Below, piece by piece: positions 44,565 through 52,294 of a stretch of 53,171 nt of DNA. The notes beneath the pieces were generated by a model that saw nothing but the letters and a program-made list of their open reading frames with translations, ran no database searches and was not told the origin of the DNA. The position numbers and the translations under genes were made by a program. The stretch is from Desulfotignum sp. (lineage in GTDB: Bacteria > Desulfobacterota > Desulfobacteria > Desulfobacterales > Desulfobacteraceae): the NCBI GenBank assembly GCA_021737695.1, contig JAIPDL010000018.1, forward strand, positions 1 to 53,171. Direction: 5' to 3'. Positions within the stretch are counted from its first letter, which is position 1. Each line of letters begins with the position of its first letter.

Positions 44565-46352
44565 GTGAGTGATTTATTAGGAAATATGAAACGAACCCAT
44601 TTTTGTGCCGATCTTCGGGAAACAGACATTGACAGCACCGTGGTGCTGATGGGATGGGTCCAGCACCGCCGGGACCATGGCGGGGTCATTTTTGTGGACC
44701 TTCGGGACCGGGAAGGCATCACCCAGGTGGTCTTCAATCCGTTGATTTCACCAGCGGTTCATGAAAAAGCCCAGGAGGTTCGAAGCGAATTTGTTTTAGG
44801 GATCAAAGGAAAAGTGACAGCCCGTCCTGCAGATATGCGTAATCCCAAGATGGCCACAGGCGCCATAGAGATCCTGGTGGAAGAGCTTAAAATATTTTCT
44901 AAAGCCAGAACTCCGATTTTTCTGATTGAAGACCGGGTGGAAGCCTCAGAAAACATCCGGCTTCAATACCGGTATCTGGACCTGAGACGTCCCCAGCTCA
45001 AGCACAATATCCTGGCCCGTCACAAAGCCACCATGGCCATCCGAAACTACCTGGATCACAACGGATTCATCGATATTGAAACCCCTTTTCTGACCAGGTC
45101 CACACCGGAAGGGGCCCGGGATTATCTGGTTCCCTCCCGGGTCAATCCGGGTCAGTTTTATGCCCTGCCCCAATCGCCCCAGCTGTTCAAACAGCTGCTC
45201 ATGATCAGCGGTTTTGACCGGTATTACCAGATCGTCAAATGCTTCCGGGACGAGGACCTGCGGGCGGATCGTCAGCCGGAATTCACCCAGATCGACATGG
45301 AACTGTCTTTTGTGAATGAAGAACAGATCATGGAAATGGCTGAAGGGCTGATTACGGCGATTTTTAAAAACGTGTTGAATTTGGACCTGGTAACTCCTTT
45401 TCCCAGACTCACCTATTCCCAGGCCATGGATCGTTTCGGCCTGGACCGGCCGGATCTGCGGTTTGGTCTGGAACTGGTGAATGTTTCCGATATTGTTGAA
45501 CACACCGGGTTCAAACTGTTTTCCAGCGTGGTCAAAAGCAACGGATTGGTCAAAGCCATCAATGCCAAAGGCTGTGCATCCTTTACCCGAAAACAGATTG
45601 ACGAACTGACGGAATTTGCCGCTGTGTACCGGGCAAAAGGTCTGGCCTGGATCAAGATCAAAAATGATCAATGGCAGTCGCCCATTGCCAAATTCTTCAC
45701 AGATGATGAAAAACAGTCCCTGACAGACCGTCTGGATCTGGAACCGGGAGATATCGTGTTTTTTGTGGCAGACCAGCCTGTCATTGCCAACGAAGCTCTG
45801 GGTCAGCTGAGAAATGAGCTGGCCCGCCGCCTGAAACTGATTCCGGAAGATCAGTTTTCATTCACCTGGGTGACTGATTTCCCGCTGATGGAATACGATG
45901 AAACAGAAAAAAGGTATCAGGCCCTGCATCACCCGTTTACTGCTCCCAATGAAACAGACATTCCCAAACTGGACACCGCCCCCCTTGAGGTCAACTCCCG
46001 GGCCTATGACCTGGTGCTCAACGGCATTGAAATCGGTGGCGGCAGCATTCGTATCCATGATACAGGGCTTCAGGAAAAGGTATTGAGCTGTCTGGGCATA
46101 TCACCGGAGCAAGCCCGGGAAAAATTCGGATTTCTTTTGGATGCCCTGGATTCCGGTGCCCCTCCCCACGGGGGGATCGCTTTTGGCCTGGACCGGCTGA
46201 TCATGCTTTTGTGCCGGGAAGAATCCATCCGGAATGTCATTGCCTTCCCCAAAACCCAGAAAGCCACCTGTCCTTTGACCGAAGCACCTTCCACTGGGTC
46301 GCCGGCTCAGCTGCTGGAACTGGGCATCCGTACAACCCATGTCGGGGAATGA
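44565..46352 (+). CDS. aspS: aspartyl-tRNA synthetase, bacterial type
   Basis: 595-residue class IIb synthetase (E. coli 590). An OB-fold anticodon domain covers the first 110 residues (VVLMGWVQHRRDHGGVIFVDLRD). The catalytic core has RSTPEGARDYLVPSR, then the bacterial GAD insertion, and motif 3 in FGLDRLIMLL. The GTG at 44565 is used because GAGGACAG precedes it and the extra residues (SDLLGN) look native. The ATG at 44586 (MKRTHF) is a fair alternative. Length and insertion mark it as the bacterial, not archaeal, form. It ends 31 bases before a strong stem-loop that separates it from convergent minE. Confidence 0.97.
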   Translation: MSDLLGNMKRTHFCADLRETDIDSTVVLMGWVQHRRDHGGVIFVDLRDREGITQVVFNPLISPAVHEKAQEVRSEFVLGIKGKVTARPADMRNPKMATGAIEILVEELKIFSKARTPIFLIEDRVEASENIRLQYRYLDLRRPQLKHNILARHKATMAIRNYLDHNGFIDIETPFLTRSTPEGARDYLVPSRVNPGQFYALPQSPQLFKQLLMISGFDRYYQIVKCFRDEDLRADRQPEFTQIDMELSFVNEEQIMEMAEGLITAIFKNVLNLDLVTPFPRLTYSQAMDRFGLDRPDLRFGLELVNVSDIVEHTGFKLFSSVVKSNGLVKAINAKGCASFTRKQIDELTEFAAVYRAKGLAWIKIKNDQWQSPIAKFFTDDEKQSLTDRLDLEPGDIVFFVADQPVIANEALGQLRNELARRLKLIPEDQFSFTWVTDFPLMEYDETEKRYQALHHPFTAPNETDIPKLDTAPLEVNSRAYDLVLNGIEIGGGSIRIHDTGLQEKVLSCLGISPEQAREKFGFLLDALDSGAPPHGGIAFGLDRLIMLLCREESIRNVIAFPKTQKATCPLTEAPSTGSPAQLLELGIRTTHVGE

Positions 46353-46382
46353 CCCGTTTTTCCATTTAAAATATAAAATAAA

Positions 46383-46412
46383 GCCCGTCGGGAAATAAGT
46401 TTCCCGACGGGC
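46383..46412 (-). terminator. terminator between aspS and minE
   Basis: A perfect 13-bp stem (46383-46395 GCCCGTCGGGAAA with 46400-46412) with a 4-base loop lies between convergent aspS and minE. On the minus strand it is followed by a T-rich tail (TTTATTTTATATTTT), which makes it a good intrinsic terminator for the min operon; it may also stop aspS transcripts. Confidence 0.82.
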
Positions 46413-46436
46413 AAATGAAATAGAAATACAGTGATA

Positions 46437-46703
46437 TTACGCCCGTTTTCGTTTGACATGAAGAATGGGGGTATTAAACACCAAAGCCGACACATCGTCA
46501 TCCCGCTTGACTTTCAACTCCAATGCGTCTTTGTCAATCTCGAAATATTTTGAAATCACGTCCACAATGTCCTGCTGGAGATCTGTCAAAGTGGTGTCGT
46601 TGACTTCGAGTTTATCATAAATCAAAGAAAATTGGAGACGTTTTTTGGCGGCATCCTTACTGTTATTTTTTCCGGTGAACCGTTTCAATAATCCGCTGAG
46701 CAT
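46437..46703 (-). CDS. minE: cell division topological specificity factor MinE
   Basis: 88 residues, as expected for MinE. An N-terminal amphipathic membrane segment comes first (MLSGLLKRF). The MinD-interacting region RLQFSLIYDKLEV follows, and then the C-terminal dimerisation domain (LQQDIVDVISKYFEIDKDALEL). It drives pole-to-pole MinCD oscillation so that the division ring forms at mid-cell. The ATG at 46703 has AGAAGGAG upstream; the longer frame to 46754 runs back into minD. It is the last gene of minC-minD-minE and lies 14 bases after minD. Confidence 0.95.
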   Translation of the reverse strand: MLSGLLKRFTGKNNSKDAAKKRLQFSLIYDKLEVNDTTLTDLQQDIVDVISKYFEIDKDALELKVKRDDDVSALVFNTPILHVKRKRA

Positions 46704-46717
46704 GCAACTTCTCCTTC

Positions 46718-47515
46718 TTATTTTAACCCGAAAGTCTTGCTTATTTTTTGCCACATACTGGTTTTATAAACCGGCATTTCAATGGGCAGATCTTCTTCTC
46801 CGTTCAATCGCCTGGCAATCCGCCGGAATGCAGCCCCGGCTTTTGAATCATTTTGCAGTACCAGCGGGGCTCCGGTGTTGGAAGAAATCAACACTTTTTC
46901 ATCCATGGGAACCAGTCCCACCAGGTCGATGGACAGCACTTCCATCACATCATCATGACTGAGCATTTCTCCACGCGTCACCCGGGCCGGCTCGATGCGA
47001 TTGACGATCAGCTTGGGATTCAAGGACCGGGCATACAGCAATCCGATAACCCGGTCCGCATCCCTGACAGCGGACACATCGGGCGTACAGATCACCAGGG
47101 CTTCATCCGCTGCCACCACTGAATTTTCAAACCCCCGTTCAATCCCGGCGGGTGAATCCATGATAATATAATCAAACCGGGACCGCAGCTGCTTGGCGAC
47201 CCGTTCCACGCCTGCCGTGGTCAGCACATCTTTGTTATCACTCTGGGAAGCGGGAATCAGAAACAGATTTTCAATCCGTCTGTCCCTGATGGCTGCCTGT
47301 TCCACTTTACAGCGGTCCAGGACCACGTCCACAATATTGAAAACGATCCGGTTTTCCAACCCCATGACCACATCCAGGTTCCGCAGTCCAATATCCATGT
47401 CCACGATGGCCACCCGATTTCCTTCAAGGGCCAGGGCAGCTCCGATGGAAGATGTCGCCGTTGTTTTTCCCACACCGCCTTTTCCGGATGTGACAACAAT
47501 GATTTTACCTTGCAA
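46718..47515 (-). CDS. minD: septum site-determining ATPase MinD
   Basis: 265-residue deviant Walker A ATPase of the ParA/MinD family. N-terminal VTSGKGGVGKTT carries the signature lysines; DMDIGLRNLDVVMGLEN is diagnostic of MinD; MDSPAGIERGF is the switch II segment. The C-terminus ends in an amphipathic membrane helix (SMWQKISKTFGLK-like). The start is a TTG at 47515, placed by GAGGTG 6 bases upstream and by alignment of the family N-terminus; no ATG fits. It recruits MinC to the membrane and is released by MinE. It sits between minC and minE in one operon. Confidence 0.96.
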   Translation of the reverse strand: MQGKIIVVTSGKGGVGKTTATSSIGAALALEGNRVAIVDMDIGLRNLDVVMGLENRIVFNIVDVVLDRCKVEQAAIRDRRIENLFLIPASQSDNKDVLTTAGVERVAKQLRSRFDYIIMDSPAGIERGFENSVVAADEALVICTPDVSAVRDADRVIGLLYARSLNPKLIVNRIEPARVTRGEMLSHDDVMEVLSIDLVGLVPMDEKVLISSNTGAPLVLQNDSKAGAAFRRIARRLNGEEDLPIEMPVYKTSMWQKISKTFGLK

Positions 47516-47544
47516 ATCAACACCTCAACTGTTTAAAGTATAAA

Positions 47545-48234
47545 TTAAACGACCGCCGGCCAGGGCAGTTTCCGGAACGGATTCATTTTCATATAATCTT
47601 GTACCAGAATACCGCCATCCCTGATACTGGCGAATACCGGCACAGTATGACAGGCTTCTTCACTGCCGGTGACCGTGACGGTGGCAATCTTTATGACTGT
47701 GGGTTCAAAGGCAAGGGCGAACACAATGGCATCTTCGTTTTCCGGATTCCCTGCCTGCACTTTTCCTGCCAGTCGTCCTAAAACAATAATATCTTTACCC
47801 GCAATAATTTCAGCTCCGGGATTCACATCTCCGAAAATAACCACATGCCGGGTAGTTTCAATTTTCTGACCGGAACGAACCCTGCCTCTGAGCATCAGTA
47901 CATCGCTGCGGTGATGGTTCCACCCCCTGGAAAGGTCCCGCTGCCGTATTCTCCGGGTAGGAGCAGATGGTTTCTGGGGAGAGGTTGTTACCCGTCCCAC
48001 CTCGAATTTTTCAATTAATCTGGTTTTGATCAGGGACAAAAAGTCTTCATGACCCTGGGCATCTCCCATGTCTATGACGACATTGGCATTGACCGCCAGA
48101 TGTTTCAATTTTTCAAACAGCTTATCTATTTCAGCGATCAATTCAACCTGGGGACGGGAAATATCCAAGGTAACCCATAACCCGCCGCCAACGCCCTTAA
48201 GTTTGACAGGTGCCGCGTTTTCAAAATTTATCAT
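47545..48234 (-). CDS. minC: septum site-determining protein MinC
   Basis: 229 residues, matching MinC (E. coli 231). The N-terminal FtsZ-inhibiting domain (about 1-110) is followed by a polar linker (SPQKPSAPTRR). The right-handed beta-helix C-terminal domain has VIFGDVNPGAEIIAGKDIIVLGRLAGKVQAGN, the MinD-binding part, here split only by conservative changes. It blocks FtsZ polymerisation at the poles. It opens the minCDE operon and is divergent from the DAHP synthase gene; the 280-base region between them holds the aroF promoter and presumably the min promoter. Confidence 0.95.
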   Translation of the reverse strand: MINFENAAPVKLKGVGGGLWVTLDISRPQVELIAEIDKLFEKLKHLAVNANVVIDMGDAQGHEDFLSLIKTRLIEKFEVGRVTTSPQKPSAPTRRIRQRDLSRGWNHHRSDVLMLRGRVRSGQKIETTRHVVIFGDVNPGAEIIAGKDIIVLGRLAGKVQAGNPENEDAIVFALAFEPTVIKIATVTVTGSEEACHTVPVFASIRDGGILVQDYMKMNPFRKLPWPAVV

Positions 48235-48379
48235 AATATCGGTTCAGTAATGCCTTTTTCTCCTGCTTAAATAGTCAGCAGATATATAAGAGATCCATTA
48301 TATCCTGTCAAGGAAGGAATCCCTCATCGTCTTTTTACACAAATTTAAAAACCCCGAATGAAAAACAGACTTTTTTTCA

Positions 48380-48407
48380 TTGACACCGGGACAACAAAGC
48401 CTATAAT
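48380..48407 (+). promoter_or_regulatory. sigma-70 promoter for aroF-aroB
   Basis: A consensus -35 (TTGACA, 48380-48385) and a consensus -10 (TATAAT, 48402-48407) are separated by 16 bases. The predicted transcript has a leader of about 100 bases before the aroF ATG at 48515. I see no clear attenuator or leader peptide in it, and the rest of the minC-aroF gap contains no gene. Confidence 0.75.
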
Positions 48408-48514
48408 ACGCAGGCACAGGGTGTTCTTTTGTATAGAAACAATCGTCGGGGTTGTGTTTTATATTGCCCTCCCTTGCAAATGCTGATAAAACGCCTAAAG
48501 TTGGAGGTCATAGC

Positions 48515-49525
48515 ATGCTAATCGTAATGAAAAAAAGCGCAACGGATCATCAAATCCAGGTTGTTGTTGCAGCGGTTGAAAAAAGAGGTTATACCGCCAG
48601 GCCCATTCCCGGAGGAGATCGGGTTTCCATCGGAATCCTGTATAACGACGGCTCTGTGGATGCCGGCCACTTTCTGGGATTCGATGGTGTAAAGGAGGTC
48701 ATTCCGGTGACAAAACCCTATAAGCTTGTCAGCCGGGAATTCAGACAGGAAAATACCCAGATCTGCGTTGGGGAAGCGATTTTCGGCAACGGCACCATGC
48801 CGGTCATTGCCGGTCCCTGTGCGGTTGAAAGCCTGGATCAGGTGCTGACCATTGCAAAAGCTGTCAAGAAAGCGGGCGCCACACTGTTCAGGGGCGGGGC
48901 ATTCAAGCCTCGAACGTCTCCTTATTCTTTTCAGGGGCTAGGACCGCAGGGACTGGAATATTTAATCCGTGTCAGAGAGGAAACCGGACTGCCCGTGGTA
49001 ACCGAGGTGATGGATGTGGAAACATTTGACATGGTGGAAGCCAGTGCCGATGTCATCCAGATCGGCACACGGAACATGCAGAACTTCACCCTGCTGCGGC
49101 GGGCGGGAAAAGCGAAAAAACCGATTATTCTGAAGCGGGGCATGTCTGCCATGCTTCAGGAATGGCTCATGGCGGCGGAATATATCATGGAAGAAGGAAA
49201 CGCGAATGTGATTCTGTGCGAGCGCGGGGTCCGGACGTTTGTTCGACACAGCAGAAACACTCTGGATCTGTCCGTGGTGCCGGCAGTAAAAAAAGAAAGC
49301 CATTTGCCCATTATCGTGGATCCCAGCCATGCAGCCGGTGTCAGAGACCTGGTCATTCCCCTGGCCTGTGCTTCTGCGGCACTCGGAGCGGACGGCCTGA
49401 TGATAGAGGTTCATAATCATCCGGAAGAAGCCCTGAGTGACGGAGGCCAGTCGCTGTATCCGGACCAGTTTGAACAAACCATGAAAAAACTGACCGATAT
49501 CCGTATCGTGATTGAATCATCGTGA
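48515..49525 (+). CDS. aroF: 3-deoxy-7-phosphoheptulonate (DAHP) synthase, type I-beta with N-terminal ferredoxin-like domain
   Basis: 336 residues. The first enzyme of aromatic amino-acid synthesis, joining phosphoenolpyruvate and erythrose 4-phosphate. The N-terminal 70 residues form the ferredoxin-like regulatory domain of the Thermotoga-type enzymes (MLIVMKKSA). The barrel has VIAGPCAVES, FRGGAFKPRTSPY, VIQIGTRNMQNF and IVDPSHAAG, all type I-beta motifs. The ATG at 48515 has GGAGGT upstream; the longer frame to 48452 lies inside the leader and is rejected. The N-terminal domain suggests feedback control by Tyr or Phe. AroB follows with a 4-base overlap. Confidence 0.95.
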   Translation: MLIVMKKSATDHQIQVVVAAVEKRGYTARPIPGGDRVSIGILYNDGSVDAGHFLGFDGVKEVIPVTKPYKLVSREFRQENTQICVGEAIFGNGTMPVIAGPCAVESLDQVLTIAKAVKKAGATLFRGGAFKPRTSPYSFQGLGPQGLEYLIRVREETGLPVVTEVMDVETFDMVEASADVIQIGTRNMQNFTLLRRAGKAKKPIILKRGMSAMLQEWLMAAEYIMEEGNANVILCERGVRTFVRHSRNTLDLSVVPAVKKESHLPIIVDPSHAAGVRDLVIPLACASAALGADGLMIEVHNHPEEALSDGGQSLYPDQFEQTMKKLTDIRIVIESS

Positions 49526-50559
49526 TAAAGACGTATCATATCACGGGCCAGCAGGGCGCTTCAGAGATTCATGTGGGAGCGAAACTGGCCGATATTGCCG
49601 CTTATCTTCCGGATCAGCCCCTGGTGATCATCACTGATCACAACATCAAGGCACATTATGCCCATGCCTTTCCTGAAGCACCGGTGATATGCATCGGTAC
49701 CGGAGAAAAGATCAAAACCCTGACCACCGTGGCGTTCATCTTGAATCAGCTCATGGAACTGGGGTGTGATCGATCGGTTTTCATCTTAGGCATCGGCGGC
49801 GGCATTGTCTGTGATATCACAGGCTTTGCTGCTTCTGTTTTCATGCGGGGGGTGGCGTTCGGATTTGTCTCCACCTCTTTGCTTTCTCAGGTCGATGCCA
49901 GTGTCGGGGGAAAAAACGGGGTGAATGTTTCTGAGTACAAAAACATGGCCGGTGTATTCAATCAGCCCCGGTTTGTGATCTGCGACCCGTCAATGCTCAC
50001 CACGTTGCCGGCACCTGAAATTTCCAATGGCCTGGCTGAAATTGTTAAACATGCGCTGATTGCGGATACTGACATGCTGACTTTTCTGGAAAAAAATCAA
50101 AAAAAAGCATTGGCCCTGGATCCGGAAATCATTTTTCACCTGATATCCCGTTGCGTGGCCATCAAAGCCCGGGTGGTACAGGAGGATGAAAAAGAATCCG
50201 GAGCCCGACGAAAACTGAACTTCGGCCATACCTTAGGCCATGCCATTGAAAAAATGGACCCCTCCGGCCATGGCAAAGCGGTCTCCCGGGGCATGGTTGC
50301 TGCCGCACGGTTTTCATGCGACAAAAAACAGCTTTGTGTCCGGGATACCGATCGAATCATTCGCCTGCTCCAGGGATTGGGGCTGCCCACTGATCTGAAT
50401 TATGCGGCGGATAAAATCGATAGCGCCGTCAAACAGGATAAAAAAAAACAGGGAGACCGTCTGTTTTTTGTTTTTTTAGAAGCCCTCGGGTCCGCCCGGG
50501 TGGAAAATATTCATTTAAATGAGATCACCGCCTTTATCCAAGAGCACTTTGTCTCTTGA
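49522..50559 (+). CDS. aroB: 3-dehydroquinate synthase
   Basis: 345 residues (E. coli 362). NAD- and zinc-dependent second enzyme of the shikimate pathway. The NAD-binding LGIGGGIVCDITGFAASVF and the metal/substrate region QVDASVGGKNGVN are present. The zinc ligands fit GLAEIVKHA and the later RRKLNFGHTLGHAIE. The start is GTG at 49522, overlapping the aroF stop (GTGA), so the two are translationally coupled and share the aroF promoter. The last residues and length look complete. Confidence 0.95.
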   Translation: MIKTYHITGQQGASEIHVGAKLADIAAYLPDQPLVIITDHNIKAHYAHAFPEAPVICIGTGEKIKTLTTVAFILNQLMELGCDRSVFILGIGGGIVCDITGFAASVFMRGVAFGFVSTSLLSQVDASVGGKNGVNVSEYKNMAGVFNQPRFVICDPSMLTTLPAPEISNGLAEIVKHALIADTDMLTFLEKNQKKALALDPEIIFHLISRCVAIKARVVQEDEKESGARRKLNFGHTLGHAIEKMDPSGHGKAVSRGMVAAARFSCDKKQLCVRDTDRIIRLLQGLGLPTDLNYAADKIDSAVKQDKKKQGDRLFFVFLEALGSARVENIHLNEITAFIQEHFVS

Positions 50560-50595
50560 TCCAGACCAGAATCTATGAACAATTTCAGTTTTTTC

Positions 50596-50624
50596 TTGAC
50601 AATTGATTATTGATCCTATTTAAT
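50596..50624 (+). promoter_or_regulatory. promoter upstream of the Fur-family regulator
   Basis: TTGACA (50596-50601), a 17-base spacer and TTTAAT (50619-50624, five of six matches to TATAAT). Transcription would begin near 50631, i.e. at the ATG at 50632, which has no Shine-Dalgarno. A GTG at 50656 preceded by AAAGGA fits a normal 25-base leader better. Confidence 0.6.
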
Positions 50625-50655
50625 TATTCGGATGAATAAAATAAAGGAAATCAAT

Positions 50656-51096
50656 GTGGACCGGTTCACCCAATTGTGTAAAGCCCATGGGCTCAAGGTC
50701 ACGCCTCAGCGGGTTGCCGTTTACAAGGCCCTCAAAAAGGCAACCGATCATCCCTGTGCAGACAAAATCCATAAACAGCTTCTCACGGATTTTCCAAACA
50801 TCTCATTGGATACGGTGAACCGCACCCTGCTCACCTTTGCCAGAATACGTATTATCGATGTCGTGGAAGGACAGGGAGATCCCAGGCGGTTTGATCCCAA
50901 CCTGGATGAGCATCACCATTTTTACTGTCTGTCTTGCAATACCATCATTGATTTCCATGATCCGGAACTGGAACATATTCAACTACCGGATGACATCACC
51001 CGTTCATTCACAATCACCGGAAAACGGCTCTGCCTGACCGGATATTGTGCCCGTTGCCGAAACCATGCGCCCGACAAGGTTACGGCAGTTGGATAA
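50656..51096 (+). CDS. Fur-family regulator (PerR-like)
   Basis: About 146 residues from the GTG at 50656, or 154 from the ATG at 50632. The GTG has AAAGGA 8 bases upstream; the ATG lacks a ribosome binding site and coincides with the predicted transcript start. The winged helix has LKVTPQRVAVYKALKK and NISLDTVNRTLLTF; the regulatory metal region DEHHHFYC follows. Both structural zinc CxxC pairs are present (CLSC and CARC). Rubrerythrin is the next gene, 38 bases away, an arrangement typical of peroxide-responsive PerR rather than iron-responsive Fur. The sensing metal and target operators cannot be fixed from the sequence. Confidence 0.9.
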   Translation: MDRFTQLCKAHGLKVTPQRVAVYKALKKATDHPCADKIHKQLLTDFPNISLDTVNRTLLTFARIRIIDVVEGQGDPRRFDPNLDEHHHFYCLSCNTIIDFHDPELEHIQLPDDITRSFTITGKRLCLTGYCARCRNHAPDKVTAVG

Positions 51097-51134
51097 CGTC
51101 TTAATTTTTTAGTTACATTTTCAAGGAGAAAAAA

Positions 51135-51710
51135 ATGAGCTCATTAAAAGGAACACAGACTGAAAAAAATCTTTTAACCGCTTTTTCCGGTGAATCCCAA
51201 GCCAGAAACCGGTACACCTATTTTGCCAGTGCCGCTAAAAAGGAAGGATATGTTCAAATTTCAGACATTTTTACGGAAACCGCCAACCAGGAAAAAGAGC
51301 ATGCCAAAAGATTGTTCAAATTCCTGGAAGGGGGGGAAGTTGAAATCACTGCTGCGTTTCCGGCAGGTGTCATCGGCACCACACTTGAAAACCTGAAAGC
51401 CGCGGCTGAAGGCGAGGCGTATGAATGGAACGAAATGTATCCGGAATTTGCCGCCACTGCCAGAAAAGAAGGATTTGATGCAATTGCCGCCGTGTTTGAA
51501 GCCATAGCGGTTGCGGAGAAACAACATGACAAACGATATAAAGATCTGGCAGCCAATATTGAAGCCGGCAAAGTCTTTAAAAAAGAGGCACCGGTCACCT
51601 GGCGGTGCCGCAACTGCGGCTATCTGCATGAAGGCGCTGAAGCCCTGGACATGTGCCCGGCATGTGCCCATGAAAAAGCCCATTTTGAGGTACTGGGAGA
51701 AAACTGGTAA
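51135..51710 (+). CDS. rbr: rubrerythrin
   Basis: 191-residue non-heme iron protein that reduces hydrogen peroxide in anaerobes. The N-terminal four-helix bundle carries the diiron ligands in FSGESQARNRY, ANQEKEHAKR, EYEWNEMYPEF-like EAYEWNEMYPEF and AVAEKQHDKRY. The C-terminal rubredoxin domain has its four Cys in WRCRNCGYLHEG and DMCPACAHEK. Length equals Desulfovibrio rubrerythrin (191). AAGGAG lies before the ATG. It is probably cotranscribed with the upstream PerR-like regulator and supplied with electrons by rubredoxin/NADH systems outside the window. Confidence 0.97.
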   Translation: MSSLKGTQTEKNLLTAFSGESQARNRYTYFASAAKKEGYVQISDIFTETANQEKEHAKRLFKFLEGGEVEITAAFPAGVIGTTLENLKAAAEGEAYEWNEMYPEFAATARKEGFDAIAAVFEAIAVAEKQHDKRYKDLAANIEAGKVFKKEAPVTWRCRNCGYLHEGAEALDMCPACAHEKAHFEVLGENW

Positions 51711-51761
51711 TTTCCATTTACCGAACCGGTGGATTCCGATATCTGATCGATCTTGATAAAC

Positions 51762-51799
51762 CAGGCCCCGGCCCTGTTACTACAGGGTGTCGGGGCCTG
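51762..51799 (+). terminator. terminator-like hairpin after rubrerythrin
   Basis: An outer 9-bp perfect stem (51762-51770 CAGGCCCCG with 51791-51799) stacks on an inner 5-bp stem (51772-51776 with 51783-51787) and a 6-base loop. It is 52 bases past the rbr stop. The following AAAATTTCCC is only weakly T-rich. Confidence 0.55.
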
Positions 51800-51855
51800 A
51801 AAATTTCCCCCGATGGGAAACCGGACGACAAATATCACACCCACCCATTCACTAT

Positions 51856-51884
51856 TTGACAAATATCCCTGGTGCACCTATATT
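51856..51884 (+). promoter_or_regulatory. promoter for trxA-trxB
   Basis: Consensus -35 TTGACA (51856-51861), 17-base spacer, -10 TATATT (51879-51884, five of six). The predicted leader of about 65 bases contains two short inverted repeats before the trxA ribosome binding site. Confidence 0.75.
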
Positions 51885-51893
51885 TATCAGTAT

Positions 51894-51939
51894 CGTGCAT
51901 GATTGATTCATGCACGGTTTCTTGTTAACCCATTAACAA
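51894..51939 (+). other. two inverted repeats in the trxA 5' leader
   Basis: CGTGCATGA (51894-51902) pairs perfectly with 51908-51916 around a 5-base loop. TTGTTAA (51922-51928) pairs with 51933-51939 around a 4-base spacer. Both lie between the predicted promoter and the trxA ATG at 51956. They may be an operator or an RNA structure that affects translation. Confidence 0.5.
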
Positions 51940-51955
51940 CGATTAGGACACAATC

Positions 51956-52282
<327 letters not shown>

Positions 52283-52294
52283 GGAGAGCATGGC

